Below, one piece after another: positions 60,201-64,000 of a stretch of 64,000 nt of DNA; position 1 is the stretch's first letter; each line of letters begins with the position of its first letter. The DNA is from Mytilisepta virgata (taxonomy: Eukaryota > Mollusca > Bivalvia > Mytilida > Mytilidae). A model generated the notes under the pieces. That model ran no database searches. It saw only the letters and a list, made by a program, of their open reading frames with translations, and had not been told where the DNA came from. Both the position numbers and the translations under genes were made by a program. The DNA lies in contig CM051516.1 of the NCBI GenBank assembly GCA_028015205.1, positions 61,322,230 through 61,386,229 of the forward strand, in the 5' to 3' direction.

Positions 60201-63200
60201 GATCTAACATATGTCGAAAGTGCGGAATCCAGCTTCCCTGAGCAACAAGATTGAAGAACACCAACACTACAGCTAGCATTGATGGTTTCTATATGATCAT
60301 TCTGATGATGAAGGATTCATTACCTATGACTGTTACATGTACAAAACAAGATTTGTGGTTTCCAGCTCTGTCTCTAGCATAGTACTGGACAATTGTTGTT
60401 CCTTCAGAAAACAAATAGCCCGGCCCAGGTCCACCTCGTTGAGGACTTTAAAAGAAATTATTTTAATTATGTCAAGGATTTTACAGCATATTATTCCGTT
60501 TTCAAACACCATTGCTTCTTTTCATTTATTCCTTTTTTTCAGAACTAATTAAATATAACGTAAATTATATTAAAATACGCAAATATAAAAATGGTACTTA
60601 TCAGAACATTTGATTTTTTTTTAAAACTGATTTAAGGTTTAATTCTCCAGTTTTAACCTTAAATGAACATTGGTGAACATTCGTTCTGTTTTCGACTCAC
60701 CGCACCACCAAATTATTTGAATGTTACATGTTACCAATGTTTAAAATCAGGTATTTAGTAAAAATTAAACAAATTTCGTATAAACCCAGTCGTATTGCTC
60801 TCAGTGTTAATATAATTCCAAACATTCTACGGATTTATCTAAAAAATCAGAAATTCTTCATAAATAATCTAAAAACATGTATCGTGGAGAATATTTTTGG
60901 TGTGTTTATTGTATTTAATTTTATTGACCAATGGCATGAATATGGAAGGGAAATAGTAAAATAACATTTTATATCAATATTGAAGCCTCTTATACGCATG
61001 TATCTCAAAAGTATTGATAAAGGTTAAATAAAATGTATCACAAAATACCGAAATAAATTTGATGCACAATATGGCCATTTCGTTGACTGACAACTCATCA
61101 GCAGTGCTCGAGATCAAAATATTGGACAACTGGTTAAAGATATAATGATGAATTAATAAGCACAGCCATCAAAAATCAAAATAATTAAAACAAACAGGTA
61201 TCCAAACTCAGCTTAAGGTTACCACTGCATCAAAAGGAAGAGCCTTATAAATTTCTGGTAATGTTTTGTCAAATTTGGTACAGAAAATTTAAAGGAATTT
61301 GAGTAATGAATCATGCCAGGACAAAAGTTCTGGCTACTGGGCTGATAATGCCCTCGGCGACTAATGGAAATGGCCATCAATGCATCAAATTTATTTTGGT
61401 ATTTTATGATACGTTTTATTACTACCACTGGGTATATGTCACTGGTGGTGGAGTACCACCAGTGACATATACCCAGTGGTAGTAATAAAACGTATCATAA
61501 AATACCAAAATAAATTTGATGCACTGTATGGCAATTTTGTTGACTGACAACTCTTCAGCAGTGCTCGAGATCAAAATGTTGGAAAACCGGTTAAAAAGAT
61601 ATAATGATGAATTAACATGATTAATAAGCACAACCATCAAAAATCAAAACAATTAAAACAAACAGGTATCCAAACTCAGCTAAGGGTTACCTTACAGTGG
61701 TAGTAATAAAACATATCACAAAATACCGAAATAAATTTGATGCAGTGTATGGCCATTTCGTTGACTGACAACTCATCAGCAGTGCTCGAGATCAAAATAT
61801 TGGCAAATTGGTTGAAGATATAAGGATGAATTAATAAGCACAGCCATCAAAAACATGTCGACAGCCGCAAAACAATAACCCAAAACATAGTTGACAATGT
61901 GTTAAACTACTTTAAACAATTTCCCCGGGGTTTTCTTCATCAACTACCTATAACAACTATCGAAGCATCAAAATTTCTTTTCAAAGGATTTTTTTTCGCT
62001 CATAGCCTTACGAGAAATTAAAAAAAAAATCAAAGATACTAATCACAGTATGATTTTTTTACAACGATGTTCAGATTTCCATTGGTACGATGAAACTTCG
62101 TTTAACAAATAAAGATCTATCAACATTCCGCTAAATTACTATATATTAAATGGTCAATACACGCTGTTATTTGGTAATTTAGGAAGGGCTAACAGTGTCC
62201 CGGAAAGGAAATCAAAGTTTCACCGTTTCGTACGGTTCTGTGCATAATTACTGATTAATTTCGTACTAAAAAATTCATTGGATGTTAAATATCAGTAAAG
62301 GAATATCGATGCGACAACACAATGGGAGAAGTCCGTAAGAACGAAATCCAAAGGCAAGACAAATTCAAGAGAATACAACAGAACACACAAATACCACAAG
62401 GATTGTCAATGAGTAATGAAGTGTCAGGTCAGGTGAGTAGACGTGAAATCTAACTGAAGACATCTAGTCTCATTTGTGAGATAGAAACTTCTGTTTGTGG
62501 TGACAATCGTCAAATGTTTGAAGTCATAAAATCACCAAGGACTGAAAATTACCCTATGTGAGAATTTTAAATGGCGAGAAGTGGGCCCTAACGGGATTGC
62601 AGATCTTTACATATGGCAGACAAATATCATACCAGCAATATAGTTTATATGAAAATATAGTCGGGGTGATTTTTTCTTGGTTTCAATATTGACAACCCTA
62701 GAAAAGTGATCAGTATCAGTTTCGAGGAAATCTTGAAATATGAAGAATTGTTAGAAGATGTGAATTTTCCAACTACATGGTAATACACATTTTCGGGGCC
62801 ATTTTTTTATTGGTAGAAGAAGCTGAAGAACTAAGAGAACCACCGATATTTGGTAATAAAACACTGGCCAATTAAGATCGTGATTGAACAGACTTTTGGT
62901 ACGATTGGACTTAAAACTCACGACCTTAGTAGTAATAGACGAGTGATCATTAATAGATATAGTTAACGACCTAGACAACCACTACGTTGGAGGTAAAAGT
63001 TTAAGACGGAATGTCATATGAAAATGTAATGAGAAATTCATCCCTATAAAAGATATGCTTTCTTGGAAAAAGGCGAAAATTATTAAGAAGTTCTTTAAAG
63101 TCAAATGTTTTATGCAACAGCGATACAAATTTGATCAAAATATAAATATACATGTACTTCAAAATTCAGAAAGTTTGGGTATAAATGAACCTTTTTTTAA

Positions 63201-63424
63201 AAGGGGGCTTGATTAATATTTCATCTGACTAGTAATCTAATCTGTATTTTGGCCACATACATTGTACATTAATAATAGGGTGTATACTCACATAATGGAC
63301 CCGTCTTTATTATCGTGAGCAGCGGGCTCAATCCAGGTCATAATCGTGTTCACTTGAATGGGATCAGCAAGTTTAGGTGCTGGATCATGGCATTCGATTG
63401 TTGGAGGTGTTCTATCTCTATGTC
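36093..63424 (-). CDS. SVEP1/polydom-like extracellular mosaic gene (20 exons, both ends incomplete)
   Basis: Twenty minus-strand exons, each with AG and GT borders, join with no phase conflict into 3,837 coding bases (1,279 codons). The only stop is a TAG at 58,745-58,747. Order: HYR, CCP, CCP, HYR, CCP, CCP, unnamed domain, two ephrin-receptor-like Cys repeats, pentraxin/LamG-like, two EGF, TSP1, CCP, second unnamed domain, ephrin-receptor-like. Most introns are phase 1, the usual sign of shuffled extracellular modules. The set recalls vertebrate SVEP1 (polydom), a secreted adhesion protein, but the added TSP1 and the order differ, so orthology is not claimed. The N-terminus (signal peptide, perhaps VWA) must lie beyond 64,000. 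After 36,093 a donor is present but no later exon was found, and the Ngaro element begins 248 bp on. Introns are full of mobile elements. Confidence 0.88.
36425..36680 (+). mobile_element. 3' tail of a Penelope-like element (subfamily 3)
   Basis: GGAGCAGGACATGCTTACCC, TTCAGGAGCA and TTTTTAATGGGAGATCACAT parallel the layout of the other tails (GCAGGAACTGCTTACCC, GGAGCACC, TTTATAGGAGTTCG). It is diverged and sits in an intron of the mosaic gene. Confidence 0.5.
36980..37162 (-). CDS. mosaic gene exon: unnamed domain copy 2, second part
   Basis: 183 bp, phase 1 to 1, acceptor ATATTCTCAG, donor GATGTG|GTGCGT. Contains [15 protein letters not shown] and ends [18 protein letters not shown], leading directly into the ephrin-receptor-like exon. 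Confidence 0.8.
37163..38176. other. intron, nothing assigned
   Basis: AT-rich intron of the mosaic gene without a repeat I can identify. Confidence 0.5.
38177..38446 (-). CDS. mosaic gene exon: unnamed domain copy 2, first part
   Basis: 270 bp, phase 1 to 1, acceptor TTTATTTCAG, donor AAAAAT|GTTAGT. The donor is chosen because it fits the next exon; two bases later the frame would stop at TAG. Contains [28 protein letters not shown] and [20 protein letters not shown]. Confidence 0.75.
38974..39183 (-). CDS. mosaic gene exon: CCP/sushi
   Basis: 210 bp, phase 1 to 1, acceptor TTTCATAG, donor GCTCAG|GTATAC. Contains [38 protein letters not shown] and a final SCS. Confidence 0.9.
39270..39390 (+). 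repeat. CGACTCATCAG-family repeat in an intron
   Basis: ATTTCGTCGATTTACGACTC and CAAGGCCTAACATGTTGAAA resemble 21,860-21,990. The small open frame at 39,306 is derived from it. Confidence 0.65.
39597..39767 (-). CDS. mosaic gene exon: thrombospondin type-1 domain
   Basis: 171 bp, phase 1 to 1, acceptor TAAACTTCAG, donor [31 protein letters not shown], then RIRQC, GKEC and ECPG: a complete TSP1 with three Trp and the CSVSCG core. Vertebrate SVEP1 lacks this domain as far as I recall. Confidence 0.95.
40018..40442 (+). repeat. 425-bp repeat unit with terminal direct repeats
   Basis: Begins and ends with an AATTTACTATATCTAATATT...GGATTGTTATTTT phrase of about 43 bp, so the ends are direct repeats. 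Inside are CCCCGAGGGTATTCGCCAAC and GCTGCTGATGAGAGGTAACT. An inverted copy lies at 40,757-41,225 and a partial copy at 20,146-20,346. Confidence 0.85.
40603..41443. mobile_element. 841-bp palindromic element with AGATATCT arrays and TACAAA flanks
   Basis: Ends TATGGCAAGCCGTTTTACTA and its exact inverse. The arms pair for about 70 bp, then continue as arrays of AAGATATCTTATA-type units (each unit itself palindromic). TACAAA stands outside both ends (40,597-40,602 and 41,444-41,449), a 6-bp target duplication. The centre holds a second, inverted copy of the 40,018-40,442 unit. It sits in an intron of the mosaic gene. The small frame at 41,178 is repeat-derived. Confidence 0.8.
41545..41775 (-). 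CDS. mosaic gene exon: two EGF domains
   Basis: 231 bp, phase 1 to 1, acceptor TTTGCTTCAG, donor AATGG|GTAATC. First [17 protein letters not shown]...[14 protein letters not shown]. Second: [17 protein letters not shown]...[14 protein letters not shown]. Both have six cysteines and calcium-binding-type starts. Confidence 0.95.
42192..42362 (-). CDS. mosaic gene exon: pentraxin-like, third part
   Basis: 171 bp, phase 1 to 1, acceptor TATATTTCAG, donor [27 protein letters not shown] followed by [12 protein letters not shown] matches the last strands of pentraxin domains (F.G..S...W...L, then L.W..F..G). Confidence 0.82.
42522..45642 (-). repeat. 3.1-kb composite dispersed repeat with two kinds of tandem units
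   Basis: Read on the minus strand it begins near CTGTTTAGCTGACCTGGC (45,642) and ends GAGGCTCTTGTTTT-like (42,522). This mirrors the ends of the 5,095-5,881 element. 44,100-45,560 holds about eight units of about 175 bp (phrases AGGACCATTGCTGC, GTCCTATGTTAAAC). 42,580-43,290 holds about five units of about 147 bp (GCTTCATACCAAGTT, AATAAGAATTCATCAT, GTCCGACCGG). It almost fills the intron between two pentraxin exons. Confidence 0.65.
43790..43925. repeat. short inverted repeat inside the composite region
   Basis: TTTGTTATACAGTC near 43,798 and ATAACAACTGTATAAC near 43,906 are near complements, with an inner CGTATCGG / CCGATACG pair. A small fold-back inserted between the two tandem blocks. 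Confidence 0.5.
45656..45810 (-). CDS. mosaic gene exon: pentraxin/LamG-like, second part
   Basis: 155 bp, phase 2 to 1, acceptor TTCATGCAG, donor CAATTG|GTAGGT (chosen over a GT four bases later because only this one keeps the frame into the next exon). Contains [17 protein letters not shown], as in ConA-like folds. Confidence 0.75.
46339..46540 (-). CDS. mosaic gene exon: pentraxin/LamG-like jelly roll, first part
   Basis: 202 bp, phase 1 to 2, acceptor GTTAATTACAG, donor GCTGG|GTGAGA. The 66 codons look like beta strands ([31 protein letters not shown]). The assignment rests mainly on the following two exons. Confidence 0.75.
46915..47030 (+). mobile_element. degenerate Penelope-like tail
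   Basis: CTAACCCTTCCGGAGTACCT and TTTTTAGTTTTCAGTGTTTA match the subfamily-1 tail. The remainder is diverged. Intronic. Confidence 0.55.
47271..47432 (-). CDS. mosaic gene exon: ephrin-receptor-like Cys repeat
   Basis: 162 bp, the same length and phases as the previous exon, acceptor AAATATAG, donor CAAAG|GTAATA. Pattern [28 protein letters not shown]. Exon duplication is likely. Confidence 0.9.
47930..48255 (+). repeat. dispersed repeat ending GTTGTCTCTTTGACACATTC
   Basis: A moderately GC-rich block with CCTGTCCCAAGCCAGGAACT, GCTGCGTTGAAGACCCATTG and TTGTCTCTTTGACACATTCC. From memory this text is widespread in mussel genomes and transcripts. It is single-copy in this window and its class is unknown to me. 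Confidence 0.5.
48826..49294. mobile_element. 469-bp MITE with TATAATACGAAAGCCCAGAAG-type ends
   Basis: TATAATACGAAAGCCCAGAA at the left and its inverse at the right. The subterminal regions on both sides are tandem variants of ACGAAATTCGAGATTC and its complement. No coding capacity. Probably inserted at TA. In an intron of the mosaic gene. Confidence 0.8.
49300..49745 (+). repeat. about three degenerate tandem units of about 150 bp
   Basis: Recurring CATCTTCAA.ATG.CCA, TTTCAAAGATCT.CATTTAAA and AATTGTTGCAAAAAA phrases. Weak open frames across it are not genes. Confidence 0.5.
49811..49972 (-). CDS. mosaic gene exon: ephrin-receptor-like Cys repeat
   Basis: 162 bp, phase 1 to 1, acceptor TATTTTAG, donor GTGAAG|GTAAAG. 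Pattern [28 protein letters not shown], a Tyr-Lys-Ala-like (GCC2/GCC3) repeat of the kind found in SVEP1 and Eph receptors. Confidence 0.9.
50390..51275 (-). pseudogene. Penelope-like element, 5'-truncated, RT core plus subfamily-2 tail
   Basis: The minus strand is open from 51,275 to 50,853. It covers RT motifs with [17 protein letters not shown] (template/primer part), [10 protein letters not shown] with the YxDD catalytic pair, and [10 protein letters not shown], then [14 protein letters not shown] and a stop. Past the stop the frame goes on as recognisable Penelope sequence ([24 protein letters not shown]), so the stop is a mutation. The N-terminal RT part is missing and no GIY-YIG nuclease remains. 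The tail reaches about 50,390. In an intron. Confidence 0.88.
51265..51335 (+). repeat. two tandem 36-bp units at the truncated end of the Penelope copy
   Basis: GATCAAAACTTATC then TTTCGGTAAAGCAAT, twice, 36-bp period. It begins exactly where the RT frame breaks off. Confidence 0.85.
51495..51774 (-). CDS. mosaic gene exon: unnamed domain copy 1, second part
   Basis: 280 bp, phase 0 to 1, acceptor ATTCTGAAG, donor GCTGTG|GTATGT. Begins [11 protein letters not shown], which matches [11 protein letters not shown] of copy 2, and ends [16 protein letters not shown] right before an ephrin-receptor-like repeat, as does copy 2 ([14 protein letters not shown]). Confidence 0.8.
52350..52690 (-). mobile_element. 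Penelope-like tail (subfamily 2)
   Basis: GGAGGGAAAAATCGTAACAA, AAACTCCGGAGAACAACGAA and GACTCAGGTACTCCGG match 50,395-50,620. It extends to the last RT codons (CATGATGACGCCCATAAAA) and is then cut off. In an intron. Confidence 0.8.
52932..53113 (-). CDS. mosaic gene exon: unnamed domain copy 1, first part
   Basis: 182 bp, phase 1 to 0, acceptor TTGAATAG, donor ATACAG|GTACTC. The 60 codons have alternating hydrophobic strand-like text ([10 protein letters not shown]) and then TGNC, EGC and HKC cysteines. I know no domain name. Copy 2 (38,177-38,446) aligns with it. Confidence 0.75.
53114..54135. other. intron, nothing assigned
   Basis: No shared repeat or palindrome that I can support, only a short GAGGCAAT doublet near 53,250. 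Confidence 0.5.
54136..54336 (-). CDS. mosaic gene exon: CCP/sushi
   Basis: 201 bp, phase 1 to 1, acceptor CTGTTTGTAG, donor GTGCAA|GTAATT. Contains [39 protein letters not shown] and a final NC. It completes a tandem CCP pair before the unnamed domain. Confidence 0.88.
54546..54743 (-). CDS. mosaic gene exon: CCP/sushi
   Basis: 198 bp, phase 1 to 1, acceptor TTTTTTCCAG, donor TCAGG|GTACGT. Contains [26 protein letters not shown] and [12 protein letters not shown]. Confidence 0.9.
54824..55861. mobile_element. 1.04-kb TA-flanked MITE with GGTTCTAG arrays
   Basis: The ends CAGTTGAAATCAGTTCTAAC and (right, inverted) CAGTTGAGTTCAGTTATAAC are each flanked by TA, as in the Tc1/mariner group. Just inside both ends are arrays of units of about 28 bp such as GGTTCTAGNGTAGAACTGTC, with palindromic GGTTCTA/TAGAACC cores. 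The middle is AT-rich. No transposase. Intronic. Confidence 0.75.
55862..56649. other. intron remainder, nothing assigned
   Basis: A phrase on 'ggggcc(c)atgagg.ttgaat..ccaaattgtgaatt' occurs in loosely related form about three times between 55,915 and 56,140, perhaps an old repeat. No exon. Confidence 0.45.
56650..56907 (-). CDS. mosaic gene exon: whole HYR domain
   Basis: 258 bp, phase 1 to 1, acceptor CTTTTTTTAG, donor CAAAA|GTATGT. Starts SEPPSFDKC and ends [18 protein letters not shown], matching the HYR frame. This HYR is in one exon, while the first is split in two. Confidence 0.85.
57579..57764 (-). CDS. mosaic gene exon: CCP/sushi
   Basis: 186 bp, phase 1 to 1, acceptor TTTTTTTAG, donor GCAGAG|GTAGGG. 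Six cysteines, with [15 protein letters not shown], then [15 protein letters not shown], a standard CCP ending. Confidence 0.9.
57848..58262 (+). repeat. second copy of the 415-bp dispersed repeat
   Basis: Nearly the same as 11,546-11,960 in the same orientation, with a small number of substitutions. It ends with the fold-back whose arms carry TATAAGCCGCTCGACACAAT. In the intron between the two CCP exons. Confidence 0.88.
58615..58818 (-). CDS. mosaic gene exon: CCP/sushi with in-frame stop
   Basis: 204 bp, phase 1 to 1, acceptor AATGTATAG, donor TGAAA|GTAAAT. The CCP pattern is clear on both sides of the stop ([14 protein letters not shown] before; [18 protein letters not shown] and a final Cys after). 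TAG at 58,745-58,747 falls where sushi domains usually have an aromatic residue before the third Cys, one base from TAC or TAT. Skipping this exon would keep frame. It could be an allele, a sequencing error, or an inactivated gene. Confidence 0.85.
59240..59492 (+). mobile_element. Penelope-like tail (subfamily 1)
   Basis: GGAGCAGAAACTGCTTACCC, TTTATAGGAGTTCGCGTTGT and GGATTACGTTTTTTGATTTG match 9,221-9,435. On + it opposes the host gene. No RT left. Confidence 0.8.
60150..60210. other. hairpin GTTAGATCGGATAGGT
   Basis: GTTAGATCGGATAGGT at about 60,153 and ACCTTATCCGATCTAAC at about 60,192 form an imperfect 15-bp stem with a loop of about 24 bases. Probably a remnant of a fold-back element. 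Confidence 0.6.
60324..60445 (-). CDS. mosaic gene exon: HYR domain, second part
   Basis: 122 bp, acceptor TTCTTTTAAAG, donor CATAG|GTAATG, phase 2 to 1. Contains [18 protein letters not shown] and CFVHVTV, the diagnostic second half of HYR. Confidence 0.85.
61020..61860. repeat. cluster of three direct repeat copies around a perfect palindrome
   Basis: Three + oriented copies of the TATCACAAAATACCGAAATA unit (about 61,026, 61,485, 61,700), the first with AACTCATCAGCAGTGCTCGA. The second begins inside a palindrome whose two 69-bp arms (61,381-61,449; 61,455-61,523) are exact inverses around the spacer GGAGT. Open frames on the minus strand here are repeat-derived. Confidence 0.9.
61861..63291. 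other. intron of the mosaic gene, nothing assigned
   Basis: AT-rich, no repeat shared within the window, no exon with splice support. The open frame at 62,751-62,978 (minus) has no extracellular cysteine pattern and does not fit the phase needed. Confidence 0.5.
63292..63424 (-). CDS. mosaic gene exon: HYR domain, first part
   Basis: 133 bp, acceptor TGTCTTTTAG, donor ATTAT|GTGAGT, phase 1 to 2. It holds the typical HYR start [12 protein letters not shown]. The HYR fold is immunoglobulin-like and found in adhesion and complement-related proteins. Confidence 0.8.
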
Positions 63425-64000
63425 CTAAAAGACATTTATAGAGATGTAAGTTAGTGAGTTCATTAGACCATTGCCATTTTTACTTTATATTAAAAACTCT
63501 TATCTTATGCTCTTTAAACTTCATTTTTTGTCTGATTTATATCTCATAAATAAATAAATCTAAATGTAGCAGAATGACTACATTGTTGATAAAATAAAAC
63601 GACCATTTAAATAATGCTTATACCAATGATAAAAATCAGCATTAAGTTTTATAGTTACACCTTATATAAAAATCCTGGATTCTGATTGGTTGAAATTTGT
63701 CGGTGTATTACTTGCATTCTTCGTAATTTTAATGAATTTTTACTCTGGATAGAAATTTTTTACCCTCGCGAGCTTAAGCGCGCCAAAATTCACTTCGGAA
63801 CAATTTGAGTGTGATCACTTTTCGTAAGGTATATTAGCTGTTGCAAAAATTGAATGAAATAAAATTTCGGTTGTTGTAGACGCAGGCAAGATTTGGAACA
63901 GCAGGTTTTTTTTTTATTTCATCCACTGAATCAACACCACATGTAAGCCATTCCATTAACAGCTTCTGGATATTCGGTGTAATTAAACAGAAATAGAATG
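63425..64000. other. upstream intron, nothing assigned
   Basis: Lies 5' of the first visible mosaic exon. A phrase AAATCCTGGATTCTGATTGG near 63,668 and the GC-rich CTCGCGAGCTTAAGCGCGCC near 63,766 might belong to a repeat, but no second copy is in the window. Confidence 0.45.

Noticed and set aside
62751..62978. Possible extra minus-strand exon between the HYR exons and 61 kb
   Set aside because: No cysteine pattern, and the HYR halves already join in frame (phase 2) without it.

Overview
The window looks like nuclear DNA of a marine bivalve, most likely a mytilid mussel. It is AT-rich and eukaryotic, with GT-AG introns, many miniature inverted-repeat elements and many 5'-truncated Penelope-like retroelement tails. 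It also carries repeat families that I associate from memory with mussel genomes: the 'TAGAGGCTC...CCAGGTGAGC' family, the 'TATACCCCCC' CTGTC-rich family and the 'CGACTCATCAG' family. The taxon is an inference. There are no bacterial features, CRISPR arrays, rRNAs or tRNAs that I can see.

Layout. (1) 1-7,600: repeats only. (2) 7,628-16,421, + strand: the last four coding exons of an unidentified gene whose protein end is rich in Ser, Asn and FG dipeptides. All internal exon joins are phase 1 and the gene stops at 16,419-16,421. (3) 16,422-28,631: repeat-rich intergenic DNA with a Penelope-like fragment, a likely solo LTR (23,698-24,015) and a TA-flanked transposon with nested insertions (26,770-27,759). 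(4) 28,632-35,845: an apparently complete tyrosine-recombinase retrotransposon of the Ngaro type. Its ORFs run SGNH-hydrolase, gag-like, RT-RNase H, tyrosine recombinase. It has the A1-B1-A2-B2 split direct repeats of the group, and both repeat pairs are identical by eye. (5) 36,093-63,424, minus strand: twenty exons (3,837 coding bases) of a large extracellular mosaic protein resembling SVEP1/polydom. In reading order it carries HYR, two CCP/sushi, HYR, two CCP, an unnamed domain, two ephrin-receptor-like Cys repeats, a pentraxin/LamG-like domain, two EGF, TSP1, CCP, a second copy of the unnamed domain, and a third ephrin-receptor-like repeat. Every splice phase fits its neighbour. The 5' end lies right of the window, and no exon is seen after 36,093.

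The most notable points are: the intact Ngaro element with a hydrolase ORF that could be spliced out; four copies of a 20-bp motif and a perfect hairpin in its 3' region; a nonsense codon (58,745-58,747) in a sushi exon that could be skipped in frame; a duplicated, unnamed domain in the mosaic protein; and several large palindromic or nested repeats (40,603-41,443; 61,381-61,523; 26,770-27,759).
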